From positions 58,319 to 122,318 of the forward strand of contig NZ_BJKB01000014.1 of the NCBI RefSeq assembly GCF_010725055.1: a DNA stretch of 64,000 nt. Direction: 5' to 3'. This stretch comes from Gelidibacter japonicus (GTDB taxonomy: Bacteria > Bacteroidota > Bacteroidia > Flavobacteriales > Flavobacteriaceae). The translations under genes were made by a program, and so were the position numbers. Under the pieces are notes generated by a model. It did no database searches. It was not told where the DNA came from and saw only the letters and a program-made list of their open reading frames with translations. This document shows positions 53,335 to 63,010 of the stretch, in pieces (positions within the stretch are counted from its first letter, which is position 1; the number at the start of each line of letters is the position of its first letter).

Positions 53335-54105
53335 ATGAACAGAATCAATCAGAAATTACAAGAAAACAGTAACGAAAAGTTACTTTCCATATACTTTACC
53401 GCAGGATATCCAAACCTCAACGATACGGCGACTATTATTCAAGATTTAGAAAAAAGTGGCGTCGGCATGATCGAAATCGGATTGCCATTTAGCGATCCTT
53501 TGGCGGACGGTCCAACTATTCAAGCAAGTTCTACCCAAGCTTTAAAAAATGGTATGACAACTGAAGTGCTTTTCGACCAACTTAAGGACATCAGGAAAAC
53601 AGTCAACATTCCATTAGTCATAATGGGCTATTTTAATCCGATATTGCAATATGGGGTAGCAGCTTTTTGCAAGAAATGTAAGGAGATTGGTATTGACGGA
53701 CTGATTATTCCTGACCTACCGGTTGATGTTTATAATGATCATTACAAATCCATCTTCGAACAATATGATATCATCAACGTGTTTCTGATTACACCGCAGA
53801 CTTCTGGAGACCGCGTTCGATTCATCGACTCCATTTCAAAAGGCTTTATTTATATGGTCAGCAGAGCCAGCGTTACCGGAAGCAGCTCTGGTTTTGGAAA
53901 TACACAAACGGATTATTTCAAGCGTATTGCCAACATGAACCTTAAAAACCCTCAAGTTATTGGCTTTGGTATTTCTGATCATGAAACTTACACCCAAGCT
54001 ATAAAATACGCCAAAGGCGCGATTATTGGAAGTGCATTTATCAAGAATCTTTCAAAAAATGGCGTAGATAATACAGAGCATTTTATACATTCCATTCTAA
54101 ATTAA
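53335..54105 (+). CDS. trpA: Tryptophan synthase alpha chain
   Basis: A 256-residue TrpA, a TIM barrel. The catalytic Glu and Asp regions are MIEIGLPFSDPLADGPTIQASS at residues 45-66 and GLIIPDLPVDVY near 122. VFLITPQTSGDRVRFID near 143, GFIYMVSRASVTGSSSGF near 163 and IGFGISDHETY near 205 follow. It releases indole from indole-3-glycerol phosphate for TrpB. It is the last trp gene; the DUF805 gene follows after 41 bp. Confidence 0.96.
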   Translation: MNRINQKLQENSNEKLLSIYFTAGYPNLNDTATIIQDLEKSGVGMIEIGLPFSDPLADGPTIQASSTQALKNGMTTEVLFDQLKDIRKTVNIPLVIMGYFNPILQYGVAAFCKKCKEIGIDGLIIPDLPVDVYNDHYKSIFEQYDIINVFLITPQTSGDRVRFIDSISKGFIYMVSRASVTGSSSGFGNTQTDYFKRIANMNLKNPQVIGFGISDHETYTQAIKYAKGAIIGSAFIKNLSKNGVDNTEHFIHSILN

Positions 54106-54146
54106 AAATTATATTTGACCCTTAACCAACCTTTAAAATTTAATTT

Positions 54147-54551
54147 ATGAAATGGTATTTAAAAGTAATCAGAGACAACTACGCAAATTTCAATGGACGG
54201 GCAAGGCGCCAAGAATATTGGATGTTTGTTTTATTTAATTTCCTCTTTGCCATTGGCATTGTCATGATTTCCGGCACATTGGCAGGCATGACAGACGTTC
54301 CGGCATTTATAGGACTCTATTTTATTTACATCATAGCCATAATAATACCAAGTTTGGCGGTGGCAGTGCGCAGATTGCATGATATTAATAAAAGTGGGTG
54401 GTTTTATTTAGTTGGTCTAATTCCTATTATTGGAGGTATTTGGTTAATTGTACTTTTGGCCACTGAAGGTGATAGAGGTCCTAATCAATACGGTCCAGAC
54501 CCAAAAAGCGTCAGTAATTTGGAAATTGACGAAATTGGGACGGTATCGTAG
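54147..54551 (+). CDS. DUF805 membrane protein (copy 1)
   Basis: A 134-residue DUF805 protein. The N-terminal signature is YANFNGRARRQEYWMFVLFN (residues 11-30), then three hydrophobic segments (LFAIGIVMISGTLAGMT, GLYFIYIIAIIIPSLAVAVRRLHDINKSGWFYLVGLIPIIGGIWLIVLLAT) and an acidic tail. Function unknown. It may be read from the trp operon. A clear paralogue lies at 58967-59377. Confidence 0.9.
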   Translation: MKWYLKVIRDNYANFNGRARRQEYWMFVLFNFLFAIGIVMISGTLAGMTDVPAFIGLYFIYIIAIIIPSLAVAVRRLHDINKSGWFYLVGLIPIIGGIWLIVLLATEGDRGPNQYGPDPKSVSNLEIDEIGTVS

Positions 54552-54733
54552 TAACTTCGATAACCTTTTAACAGTTCAAAATATTGTCGATCTAATAAAT
54601 AAAATGATCTTTTTAAATCGCGGCCCGTCAGGCCTGGCTTTAACAAACTGCACGGATGTTTTATGATACTTTTAATATAATTTCATTCTGTTTTCATTAA
54701 CTTTTCGATAATTGAAAAAGAAATAAAATAGTC

Positions 54734-54877
54734 ATGGGAATTATAAAAGACAATAAAAAGTTTAAAAGAACAACTGAACAAAAACATCCAACGAATCCAA
54801 CTGGAAAAACTGAAATGGATAGTAATCAATTTGATATCGATAAAAAAACGATCAAAGATCAAAAATCGAAAAAATGA
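54734..54877 (+). CDS. Possible small lysine-rich protein, 47 residues
   Basis: An ATG-started 47-residue frame, highly charged and Lys-rich (KDNKKFKRTTEQKHPTNPTGK, then DIDKKTIKDQKSKK). It is followed 18 bp later by a strong terminator, which supports a real short transcription unit. No family is recognised; an unstructured or nucleic-acid-binding protein is possible. Confidence 0.5.
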   Translation: MGIIKDNKKFKRTTEQKHPTNPTGKTEMDSNQFDIDKKTIKDQKSKK

Positions 54878-54895
54878 TTCGGTGATACATCTATA

Positions 54896-54935
54896 AAAGA
54901 AACCTATTCTTATCTTTAACGAATAGGTTTCTTTT
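54896..54935 (+). terminator. Terminator after the 47-residue gene
   Basis: The arms AAAGAAACCTATTC and GAATAGGTTTCTTT (14 bp) with an 11-nt loop, then T. A- and T-rich flanks on both sides allow bidirectional use. Confidence 0.85.
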
Positions 54936-55012
54936 TGGTTGAACACCATCATAAATAGCTTAAAACCCGGAAATGGGAGCTAACATAAATTTAAAAAACC
55001 ATTAATCCCAAT

Positions 55013-55465
55013 ATGCCTTTAAACATTGTATTGATAGAACCTGAAATCCCTAATAACACAGGTAATATTGGCAGATTAGCTTTAGCCTCTGGGTCACATT
55101 TGCACTTAGTCAAACCTTTCGGGTTTGAGATCACCAATTCTCGCCTCAAACGCGCAGGATTGGATTATTGGCCACACGTAAACATTAGTACCTACGAAAA
55201 TACAACAGAGTTTTTTGATGCACATATTGGCGCTAAAATGGTATTTCTATCAAGTCATGGTGATAAGGACTATTGGGATATTCCATTTGAAGATGACCTG
55301 TTCTTGATATTCGGCAAAGAATCGGTAGGCTTGTCTAAGGCTATCCTTGAAGTCCATAAGGAACATTTGTACAAAATTCCGCTGCTCAGTAAACATGTAC
55401 GCAGTTTAAACCTTGCCAATGCCGTGGCCATTGTCGCCTATGAAGGAATCAAGGCTTTGAAATAA
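55013..55465 (+). CDS. trmL: tRNA (cytidine/uridine-34-2'-O)-methyltransferase
   Basis: A 150-residue SPOUT methyltransferase of TrmL size. NIVLIEPEIPNNTGNIGRLALASG is at residues 4-27, LHLVKPFGFEI near 31, RAGLDYWPHV near 46, the knot motif LIFGKESVGLSKAIL near 101 and the end SLNLANAVAIVAYEG near 130. It methylates the wobble base of certain leucine tRNAs using SAM. Confidence 0.94.
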   Translation: MPLNIVLIEPEIPNNTGNIGRLALASGSHLHLVKPFGFEITNSRLKRAGLDYWPHVNISTYENTTEFFDAHIGAKMVFLSSHGDKDYWDIPFEDDLFLIFGKESVGLSKAILEVHKEHLYKIPLLSKHVRSLNLANAVAIVAYEGIKALK

Positions 55466-55531
55466 AACAAAATAAATGAAGTAGAGCACCAATTCAACTT
55501 TATAAAAAACCAACCCACATTGAATCATAAC

Positions 55532-57052
55532 ATGGAAGAGATTGAAAACATTGAATTAAAATATTTAAACCCGGAAGATTACCAGGAATTAAAGGAAGCT
55601 ATGATTGCTTCATACACCACCATGCCTGATGCATTTTGGCAAGAACATCAGATAAAAAAACTGACCAAAGAATTTCCAGAAGGACAAGTGGTCATTAAAA
55701 TCAATGATCAAATTGCAGGTTGTGCCTTGAGCATTATTGTAGATTATGAAAAATTTGATGACAATCACACCTATAAGGACATTACAGGGAACTATACATT
55801 TAGCACTCATACCAATGAAGGCGATGTTCTTTATGGTATTGACGTATTCATTAAACCTGAATATAGAGGACTGCGTTTGGGACGTCGACTTTATGATTAC
55901 CGCAAGGAATTATGTGAGCGCTTAAATTTAAGAGGTTTGGCCTTTGGGGGCCGAATACCTAATTATCATAAATATTCAGATACCCTTACACCCAAAGAAT
56001 ATATTGATAAAGTAAGACGCAAGGAAATCCACGATCCGGTCTTAAACTTTCAAATCTCCAACGACTTTCACCCGACTCGTATTTTAAAGAATTATCTTGA
56101 GGGTGATGCCTCCTCTCAGGATTATGCCGTACTATTGGAATGGAGCAATATCTACTACGAGAAAAAATCCAAAAAAGCTACAACCATCAAGAAGGTTGTG
56201 CGTCTCGGATTGGTGCAATGGCAAATGCGATTGTATAAGGACATGGACGAAATGATGCAACAAGCAGAATTCTTTATCGATTCAGTTTCGGGGTATCGAA
56301 GTGATTTCGCTCTTTTTCCAGAGTTTTTCAATGCTCCGTTGATGGCTGAAAACAATCATTTATCGACACCTGAAGCTGTCAGGGAATTGGCCAAACATAC
56401 AGCAGAAATGGTACAGCGTTTTTCCAAACTAGCCATTTCCTACAACATCAATATCATTACCGGAAGTATGCCCGAAATGGTGGATAACATCCTTTATAAT
56501 GTAGGTTATCTATGCCGACGCGATGGTAGTACCGAGCGATTTGAAAAATTACACATCACACCGGACGAAGCCAGGATATGGGGCATGGTTGGTGGCAACA
56601 AACTTCAGGCCTTTGATACCGACTGTGGTAAAATTGGTATCCTCGTTTGCTATGATGTCGAGTTTCCTGAACTGAGCCGTATTTTGGCAGATGAAGGAAT
56701 GGACATCCTATTTGTACCATTTTTGACTGATACCCAAAATGGATTTTCCCGTGTGCGCCATTGTGCACAAGCAAGGGCCATCGAAAACGAATGCTATGTT
56801 GCCATAGCGGGAAGTGTTGGCAATTTGCCAAATGTTGAAAATATGGACATTCAATATGCACAATCGGCGGTATTTACACCGTGCGATTTTGCATTCCCAA
56901 CCAATGGGGTTAAAGCAGAAGCAACACAAAACGCTGAAATGATCCTCATCGCTGATGTGGATATCGATCTTTTAAGAGAACTGAACCAATTTGGAAGCGT
57001 CAGAAACTTAAAGGACAGAAGAACAGATTTATTTGAATTAAAAAAGAAGTAA
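55532..57052 (+). CDS. GNAT acetyltransferase fused to a nitrilase-family hydrolase
   Basis: A 506-residue two-domain protein using the ATG at 55532. Residues 1 to about 200 form a GNAT domain (FIKPEYRGLRLGRRLYDYRKELCERLNLRGLAFGGRIPNYHKY, with the acetyl-CoA loop). From about 220 a carbon-nitrogen hydrolase follows, with the triad Glu in FALFPEFFNAPL near 258, Lys in FEKLHITPDEA near 337, and Cys in IGILVCYDVEFPELSRI near 370. The fusion occurs in other bacteria; its amide substrate is unknown. It is 2 bp upstream of a gene for an acidic protein, suggesting joint function. Confidence 0.9.
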   Translation: MEEIENIELKYLNPEDYQELKEAMIASYTTMPDAFWQEHQIKKLTKEFPEGQVVIKINDQIAGCALSIIVDYEKFDDNHTYKDITGNYTFSTHTNEGDVLYGIDVFIKPEYRGLRLGRRLYDYRKELCERLNLRGLAFGGRIPNYHKYSDTLTPKEYIDKVRRKEIHDPVLNFQISNDFHPTRILKNYLEGDASSQDYAVLLEWSNIYYEKKSKKATTIKKVVRLGLVQWQMRLYKDMDEMMQQAEFFIDSVSGYRSDFALFPEFFNAPLMAENNHLSTPEAVRELAKHTAEMVQRFSKLAISYNINIITGSMPEMVDNILYNVGYLCRRDGSTERFEKLHITPDEARIWGMVGGNKLQAFDTDCGKIGILVCYDVEFPELSRILADEGMDILFVPFLTDTQNGFSRVRHCAQARAIENECYVAIAGSVGNLPNVENMDIQYAQSAVFTPCDFAFPTNGVKAEATQNAEMILIADVDIDLLRELNQFGSVRNLKDRRTDLFELKKK

Positions 57053-57054
57053 TT

Positions 57055-57714
57055 ATGAACTATCATATGGTTATCAACAGTGTCAAGACTGTTGAAGAAT
57101 TTACAGACGCATGGACCAATGCCGATTATATAGAACTTTTAGATCGTTTCGGATTCCCAGACGGTGAAAAATCCAAGCCTGAAGATCTAGAAGAATTGCT
57201 CTTTATGGCTATTTCAGATTTTGAAGGGCCGGAAGCTGCAGCTATTCTATTAGATTATAAATTGTCCGAGCATTTAACTGAAGGTCAAATCGAGCAAATG
57301 TCGCATGACATGATACTGGATAAAATATCTGAAGAATACAGCGATATCAGTTTGCATCATGATCTTTTCAATATCAATCAACTGCTATTTAAAGCCTATA
57401 ATGGCACTTTCCCCTCCGCAAAAGCAACCATCGTTGAATTTGAAATCACTCCAAATCAAGATGTCTCAAAAGAAGTGGTCTTAAAAATTTTAGATAAGAC
57501 CCTTGCAAATAACAACATCATCAAACGTTTATACGCAGACCAATTAGAGGGAAAGGAAGCCTTTGATGAAGCAGATGACATTGTATGGGAATTGAAAAAT
57601 ATAGGTGGGAATTCTTATATCATGACCACATCAGAATATTGGATCAGTAGGGACGAGTTTAAAGATGCAGAATTTGACGCTACGATTGCAATTTTTGAGG
57701 AGGAGGAAGATTAA
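57055..57714 (+). CDS. Acidic hypothetical protein next to the GNAT-nitrilase
   Basis: 219 residues, no signal peptide or membrane segment, strongly acidic overall and especially at the C-terminus (IFEEEED). Alternating helices in the N-terminal half (SVKTVEEFTDAWTNADYIELLDRFGFP) and a likely alpha/beta C-terminal half. I recognise no family. It begins 2 bp after the GNAT-nitrilase stop, so it is translationally coupled and may be a partner or regulator. Confidence 0.7.
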   Translation: MNYHMVINSVKTVEEFTDAWTNADYIELLDRFGFPDGEKSKPEDLEELLFMAISDFEGPEAAAILLDYKLSEHLTEGQIEQMSHDMILDKISEEYSDISLHHDLFNINQLLFKAYNGTFPSAKATIVEFEITPNQDVSKEVVLKILDKTLANNNIIKRLYADQLEGKEAFDEADDIVWELKNIGGNSYIMTTSEYWISRDEFKDAEFDATIAIFEEEED

Positions 57715-58041
57715 GAAAAGACCGCTTCGCTGTTAGATGTTAGAATCAACCAGCCTGTCGGCAGGCAGGGAATCAAGACAGAATTCGTTAAATATTGAGG
57801 CTCCGGGTTTTTATTTTAAATCTGGAGCTTTTGTTTAGTTTCCAAAAGAGTGTTAGGATCGTTTGCTTGGACTGTACTCAAGAAAGGAATCCGTGTAATC
57901 CGTGATCCCGATAGATTCGGGACACGTCTAAAAAAGAATTTAATTAATGATTCAAAAAGTTAAAATCTTAATAAAACCCCATCAAAGCACTATATTTAAC
58001 CCATTCGCATAAATCAAAAAGCATCCAAATTATTTCCTATA
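57715..58041. other. Intergenic region with terminator and repeat remnants
   Basis: A short hairpin GCCTG-TCGG-CAGGC (57753-57766) is followed by a terminator-like stem (GCTCC at 57800 with GGAGC ending at 57828, then T-rich). CCCGATAGATTCGGG near 57907 is a degenerate copy of the palindrome core in the trp gaps. No gene seen. Confidence 0.55.
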
Positions 58042-58881
58042 ATGAAACACCTTTTTTTTAGTATTTTATTAATCACGATCGCCCTCAATTCTGCGGATGC
58101 GCAAACCGCCTTAAAAGAAATTTCAAAAGTGCCACTAACCTTTGGTGAGGTAGTTTCTATTGATTCCAAGATTCTATCAGAATCCAGAACGTTGAACATT
58201 TATCTACCCGATGGTTATAATACAGCTGATACTTTAAAATATCCTGTAATCTATTTATTGGACGGCAGCATGAATGAAGATTTTTTACATATTGTGGGCT
58301 TGGTCCAGTTTTTTAATTTACAGATGAACATGCCAAAAACCATAGTGGTGGGCATTGCCAATATCGATAGAAAGCGGGATTTTACTTTTCCCACAACAGA
58401 TAGAAAGCTCAAAATGGATTATCCAACGACCGGAGGTTCGAGAAAATTCATCGACTTTTTAGAAAGTGAAGTACAACCCTATATTAAGGCCAATTATCCT
58501 ACGACAAACCAAAAAATGCTGATAGGGCAATCTCTTGGTGGCTTGCTCGCCACAGAAATCTTATTTAAAAAACCAACACTTTTTACAGATTATATTATTG
58601 TGAGTCCGAGTTTGTGGTGGGATAACGAATCCTTACTCAAAGATGCCAGAATGTTCTTGGGTGCCCATTCTAAAATGCCGGCCAACGTGTATGTATCGGT
58701 AGGTGCTGAAGGTGAGATTATGGAGCGAGAGGCAAAAAGTTTGGCCGAGCTGCTGAAAAACTCTGGCAAACCAAATCTTAATTCTGAGTTTCTCTTTTTA
58801 TCCAATGAGAATCATGCCACAATTTTACATCAAAGTGTGAATGATACTTTTAAATTGATGTTTCCATATAAAGAAAATTGA
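58042..58881 (+). CDS. Exported alpha/beta-hydrolase esterase (esterase D/IroE-like)
   Basis: A 279-residue exported hydrolase. The signal peptide is LFFSILLITIALNSADAQ. VIYLLDGSMNEDF near residue 70, the nucleophile elbow LIGQSLGGLLATEI near 158 with the catalytic Ser, SPSLWWDNESLL near 187 and a late His in NENHATILH near 256 match the esterase D/siderophore-esterase (IroE/BesA) group. The substrate is unknown, possibly an ester-linked siderophore or acyl compound. It is a single gene. Confidence 0.85.
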   Translation: MKHLFFSILLITIALNSADAQTALKEISKVPLTFGEVVSIDSKILSESRTLNIYLPDGYNTADTLKYPVIYLLDGSMNEDFLHIVGLVQFFNLQMNMPKTIVVGIANIDRKRDFTFPTTDRKLKMDYPTTGGSRKFIDFLESEVQPYIKANYPTTNQKMLIGQSLGGLLATEILFKKPTLFTDYIIVSPSLWWDNESLLKDARMFLGAHSKMPANVYVSVGAEGEIMEREAKSLAELLKNSGKPNLNSEFLFLSNENHATILHQSVNDTFKLMFPYKEN

Positions 58882-58966
58882 CCGTTGGTCCAATTTCAAG
58901 GTTTTTTGGGGTGATTATTTAGAAATCTTTCTATTTTAGCAATTACCTCAACTTAATTTACAACTT

Positions 58967-59377
58967 ATGAATTGGTATTTAGACGCTTTCAAAAACAAAT
59001 ATGCCGACTTTAGCGGACGTGCAAGACGAACAGAATATTGGATGTTCATGCTTTTTCATATCCTTACCATTTTTCTTTTGGTATTTTTGTCAGGTGCACT
59101 GAGTGAATTGCATTTGGAATCTATGGGTGTGATTTTATTGGTGGTTTATATATTGGCATCGTTTATTCCTGCTTTGGCAATAACAGTTAGGCGTCTACAT
59201 GATTCTGGAAAAAGTGGTTGGTTTTATCTACTTACTTTGATTCCTTACATAGGTTCGTTTATTCTTCTGATTTTCACAGTTCAAGATAGTGAACCAATGC
59301 AGAACAAATGGGGCCCGAATCCAAAAGGACCAAATACCGATGAAATCAATGAGATTGGAAAACCAGTAGAATTTTAA
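58967..59377 (+). CDS. DUF805 membrane protein (copy 2)
   Basis: 136 residues, a paralogue of the protein at 54147-54551: [20 protein letters not shown] near residue 11, [40 protein letters not shown] near 66-105, and an acidic tail. Its stop codon overlaps the convergent VF530 gene by 4 bp. Function unknown. Confidence 0.9.
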   Translation: MNWYLDAFKNKYADFSGRARRTEYWMFMLFHILTIFLLVFLSGALSELHLESMGVILLVVYILASFIPALAITVRRLHDSGKSGWFYLLTLIPYIGSFILLIFTVQDSEPMQNKWGPNPKGPNTDEINEIGKPVEF

Positions 59378-59592
59378 CGTTTATTAGCCAACATATTCAG
59401 GTACATCCGTTCCACTTTGGCACGGGCCCAAGGGGTCCGTCTTAAAAATTTCAGACTGGATTTGACCGACGGATCATCATTAAAGCACTTGATTTTAATC
59501 ACCGTGCCCATATATTCCCATCCATAATGCGCCACCAGATCATTAATGATTTGCTCAAGTTTTATACCGTGTAAGGGATTGTTGGGTTGCAT
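59374..59592 (-). CDS. VF530-family (DUF2132) small protein
   Basis: 72 residues, full family length: [26 protein letters not shown] (4-29) then [31 protein letters not shown] (34-64). VF530 proteins have a fold suggested to bind DNA; the role is unknown. A 150-bp repeat shared with the next small gene lies directly upstream. Convergent with DUF805. Confidence 0.9.
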   Translation of the reverse strand: MQPNNPLHGIKLEQIINDLVAHYGWEYMGTVIKIKCFNDDPSVKSSLKFLRRTPWARAKVERMYLNMLANKR

Positions 59593-59620
59593 CTTTTGGA
59601 GGGTTTATTGTTTAGGGTTC

Positions 59621-59774
59621 CAGGTTTCTTGTTCAAAAATTCAATCAATGGAACGCTCACCTGCCCGTTCGTTCAGGCGGGTTACGCTGATTAGGCTGAG
59701 GTTCCCTGATTTTGTTACAATGCTAAATTAAAAAAAATAGAGACAATTCTTCTGGAATTTGCAATTTGTCTTTT
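59621..59774. repeat. Long direct repeat, copy A (upstream of VF530)
   Basis: About 150 bp repeated at 60077-60230. Shared blocks include CAGGTTTCTTGTTCAAAAAT, the palindrome ACCTGCCCGTTCGTTCA-GGCGGGT (59659-59682), ACGCTGATT, CAATGCTAAATTA and GAGACAATTCTTCTGGAATT. It starts 28 bp upstream of the VF530 start codon. Confidence 0.8.
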
Positions 59775-59816
59775 GGAGTTTTTCTGTGTTTCCACGACTT
59801 TGCGAGAGAACAACCG

Positions 59817-60032
59817 CTAATCCTTCACCATCGCCAAGATCTTCACCGCCTTCTCAAAATGATCCAACTTATGTGTCATGATCCACCAGGTGGCAGCTTC
59901 CATCAACAATTCAGGAGTCTCATTTTTGTTGGCGAAAAATGCATAAAAAGACAAACCGACACTCGGGCCTTTCGAAGCAATCTTTGCCTCACATACCTTA
60001 ATCATTTTATCTTTTAAAGTTGGAGTTAACAT
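59817..60032 (-). CDS. DUF6500-like small protein
   Basis: 71 residues, predicted helical: LKDKMIKVCEAKIASKGPSVGLSFYAFFANKNE (7-39), ELLMEAATWWIMTHKLDHFEKAVKILAM (43-70). It resembles the small DUF6500 family, whose function is unknown. It lies between two copies of a long repeat. Confidence 0.7.
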   Translation of the reverse strand: MLTPTLKDKMIKVCEAKIASKGPSVGLSFYAFFANKNETPELLMEAATWWIMTHKLDHFEKAVKILAMVKD

Positions 60033-60076
60033 TTGAAAGCTCTTGTTTGTAGTTTCTTATCTTAAGTTTAGATTTT

Positions 60077-60230
60077 CAGGTTTCTTGTTCAAAAATTCAA
60101 TCATTGGAACGCTGACCTGCCCGTTCGTTCAGACGGGTGACGCTGATTGTCCTGATATTGCCTGAATTTTCAATGCTAAATTATAAAACACACAGAGACA
60201 ATTCTTCTGGAATTTGGAATTTGTCTCTTG
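60077..60230. repeat. Long direct repeat, copy B (upstream of DUF6500)
   Basis: Second copy of the 150-bp repeat, starting 44 bp upstream of the DUF6500 start. Its palindrome reads ACCTGCCCGTTCGTTCAGAC followed by GGGT (60115-60138). Both copies have the same orientation relative to the small gene that follows on the minus strand. Confidence 0.8.
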
Positions 60231-60320
60231 AAATTTCAACTTGGGTTTTAAATTCAAATTCAACTTCCGCCTACGCTAATGCTTCATGCCTGGGCAAAAG
60301 CAACGAACAGGCAGGCAGTT

Positions 60321-61601
60321 TTAATTCCGTCTATTCCTATTTCTATTTCTTCCAGAACCAGTTCCAGAACTTGAGCTCTTGGAGGTCGATTTGTTAGCAC
60401 TTGCTTTTCTATGTTGTGGTCTTCCACCTCGTCCCTGCCCTTGTTTGATAGGTTCTGTAGATGCATTCGGATCGGGTTCAAAACCTTCCACAATCTCCAC
60501 AGGAATACGCTCACCTATCAACTTTTGGATATCACGAAGATAGCTTGTCTCATCCGCACTAACCAATGATATGGCCAATCCGCTAGCTCCTGCCCTTCCT
60601 GTTCTACCAATACGATGCACGTAATCTTCAGCAATATTTGGCAATTCAAAATTGACGACATGTGGCAATAAAGGAATGTCCAATCCGCGAGCAGCAATAT
60701 CAGTGGCTACCAACACACGCACCGAACCTCTCTTAAATCCGTCCAAAGCCTTGGTTCTTGCACCTTGACTTTTATTACCATGAATGGCCATGGCCGTTAT
60801 ATTGCTGCTGATAAGTTTCTTGGTCAATTTATTAGCACCGTGTTTTGTACGTGTAAATACCAGCACTTGTTCCCAATTACCATCAGAGATCAGTTTCACA
60901 AGCAAGTCGGGTTTTAAACCTTTCGCAACTCGATAGACCTGTTGGTCAATAGCATCAACCGTAGTGTTTTCTGGAGTGGCTTCCACCAGCACAGGATGGT
61001 TAAGAATGTCATTTGCGAGTGCTTTGATATCTTTCGAAAATGTCGCCGAAAACAAAAGATTTTGGCGTTTGGCTGGCATGACTGCCATAACCTTTTTGAT
61101 ATCCCGCAAAAAACCCATATCCAACATACGGTCGGCTTCATCCAATACGAGAATCTCAACATTGGCGAGCGACAATAAGCGTTGGTTGTGCAAATCCAAC
61201 AACCGACCTGGAGTGGCGATAAGCACATCCACACCGTTGCGAAGTGTTGCCACTTGCGGATTTTGGTTGACACCACCAAAAATAACGGTGCTTCTAATAT
61301 CTAAATAAGTACTGTATTGTTTGACGTTTTGATACACCTGAGCCGCCAATTCACGGGTGGGCGTAAGCACCAAAGCCCGTACTGGACGTTTGCGCAAAGA
61401 TTGTCCTTGCGACAACAACTGTAGTAATGGCAATGTAAAACCTGCTGTTTTTCCAGTGCCCGTTTGTGCCGATGCTAAAACATCTTTTCCTTCTAATATT
61501 AAGGGAATGGCTTTTTGTTGAATTGGTGAAGGCGCTGTATAGCCTTGTTTGCTGACCGCTTTGAGTAAAGCATCAGATAATCCTAATGAATTGAATGACA
61601 T
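60321..61601 (-). CDS. DEAD-box RNA helicase, RhlE-like
   Basis: A 426-residue DEAD-box helicase. Q motif [14 protein letters not shown] at about residue 20, Walker [14 protein letters not shown] near 43, PTRELA near 81, DEAD in [14 protein letters not shown] near 150, SAT in [10 protein letters not shown] near 181, [12 protein letters not shown] near 297, and [10 protein letters not shown] near 325. The basic, Gly- and Asn-rich tail (about 375-426) is typical of the RhlE/DeaD type that works on rRNA or in the cold. It is a single gene. Confidence 0.95.
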   Translation of the reverse strand: MSFNSLGLSDALLKAVSKQGYTAPSPIQQKAIPLILEGKDVLASAQTGTGKTAGFTLPLLQLLSQGQSLRKRPVRALVLTPTRELAAQVYQNVKQYSTYLDIRSTVIFGGVNQNPQVATLRNGVDVLIATPGRLLDLHNQRLLSLANVEILVLDEADRMLDMGFLRDIKKVMAVMPAKRQNLLFSATFSKDIKALANDILNHPVLVEATPENTTVDAIDQQVYRVAKGLKPDLLVKLISDGNWEQVLVFTRTKHGANKLTKKLISSNITAMAIHGNKSQGARTKALDGFKRGSVRVLVATDIAARGLDIPLLPHVVNFELPNIAEDYVHRIGRTGRAGASGLAISLVSADETSYLRDIQKLIGERIPVEIVEGFEPDPNASTEPIKQGQGRGGRPQHRKASANKSTSKSSSSGTGSGRNRNRNRRN

Positions 61602-62154
61602 AAATTGTGTTTACGAAGCAAGCACTATTAATTTAGGTCACTCCTTTAAATTTTGTGCAAATGTACGGCTAAATTGGTCGTATCTACACTATGTGCGGCA
61701 TAATATTGCAAAATAGACTCAATTTAAACCGTCACAAACAACCGTACCACAAGCATTGTCACAACATTACATCCACATCAAATCCATTAATTCATGTCGT
61801 CAATGACGGTGATTTTATGGGTTTGATTCGTTTTTAAAGTACTTTCTCAGTTTATTTCGACACTTGTTCGAGTCATCTTCAATGATATATAATTTTGCCG
61901 TCGGTTGCTGAAGAAATATGCAAGGTGGTCCGAAGAAAACCATTTTTAGAGCTAAAAAACGTGGTTTTACTATAGGAAATTAAAGGTGATTTTAATATTT
62001 TAGTAGATAGTAAAACGTCTTATTTATCGCATTAAACGACTTCTATTCGTAAGGAAATATTTAAGAGATGGTGATCTGTTCCACCACTAAATGCTTCAGA
62101 CGGCCTTAGTTTTAATGACGACTATTTATAAGAAATTGCCAAATATTGCGATTC
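61602..62154. other. Long intergenic region without recognisable gene
   Basis: Divergent gap between the helicase and SRPBCC genes. Only very short frames are seen. Longer 5' leaders are common before cold-responsive helicase genes, but no specific structure was recognised. Confidence 0.45.
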
Positions 62155-62604
62155 ATGGAACATAACAAGGTAAAATTGCACAGAGTTCTAGCAGCAAGCC
62201 CTGATAAAGTGTTTAGAGCTTTTACCAATCCTGATGCCATGGCTTCTTGGTTACCACCTTATGGTTTTCTTTGTAGAGTCCACGGTATGGATGTAAAAGT
62301 TGGCGGAACCTACAGAATGTCATTTACAAATTTTACGACAGACAATAGCCATTCTTTTGGTGGTGAGTATATAGAGATCATTCCCAATGAACTATTAAAA
62401 TATACCGATCAATTTGACGACCCAAATTTACCGGGAAGAATGACCACAACAATTAAATTAAAAAAGGTGTCATGCGGAACGCAACTATTTATTTCACAAG
62501 AAGGAATACCTGATGCTATACCTACGGAAATGTGCTATTTAGGCTGGCAGGAATCATTGGATAAATTAAAACGATTGGTCGAACCAAACATTCCCGATTC
62601 ATAA
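62155..62604 (+). CDS. SRPBCC/AHSA1-type START-like protein
   Basis: 149 residues from the ATG at 62155 (a TTG upstream is less likely). AHSA1-type pattern: KVKLHRVLAASPDKVFRAFTNPDAMASWLPPYGF near residue 5, VGGTYRMSFT near 50, GGEYIEIIPNELLKYTDQFDDP near 66, and CYLGWQESLDKLKRLVEP at the end. Such proteins bind hydrophobic ligands or help Hsp90-type chaperones; the role here is unknown. Confidence 0.88.
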   Translation: MEHNKVKLHRVLAASPDKVFRAFTNPDAMASWLPPYGFLCRVHGMDVKVGGTYRMSFTNFTTDNSHSFGGEYIEIIPNELLKYTDQFDDPNLPGRMTTTIKLKKVSCGTQLFISQEGIPDAIPTEMCYLGWQESLDKLKRLVEPNIPDS

Positions 62605-63010
62605 CAAGAATTAAAGTAAATACAACACCACAACATCAAAGGGCTCCATGCTATCCACTTAGCCTTTAAGTAGAACAGTTTAGACCTGTTGTAAATTTCC
62701 GCGGTGACAAAATCTCCGCGATGGTATTAAAAATCACCTACACTGACAAACTTCAATAAAATGAGGTTTTACCAAAGGATTGTGGAAGTAGTATGCAACA
62801 ATGCCAAAACGAAACCTTTTCGCGATGATCAAACCAGGGGCTACTCTTCAGATCGTGAATGTGAACTTATAACTTGATTAAGAGACAACGAGTTGGCAAT
62901 AAAAGACATAAATATTTTTCATATATAAAACGTACACCTTCACCTATCATCTAAATATCTCTACAGAAAGAAAACTAAACCAACAAAAAATACACAAATA
63001 CAAATAATCC
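62605..63010. other. Intergenic region
   Basis: No gene was recognised. TCCGCGGTG and TCCGCGATG near 62698-62721 form a short imperfect direct repeat in otherwise AT-rich DNA and could be a remnant of a mobile element; nothing supports that further. Confidence 0.4.

Noticed and set aside
54448..54666. Frame overlapping the end of the first DUF805 gene
   Set aside because: Out-of-frame shadow of a conserved gene, no start signal and no family features.
57055..57714. Acidic protein as an anti-restriction (DNA-mimic) protein
   Set aside because: Acidic composition alone is weak, and its coupling to a metabolic enzyme gene points elsewhere.
60137..60397. Plus-strand frame across the repeat and helicase end
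   Set aside because: It covers a non-coding repeat and the reverse strand of the helicase tail; low-complexity, no domain.
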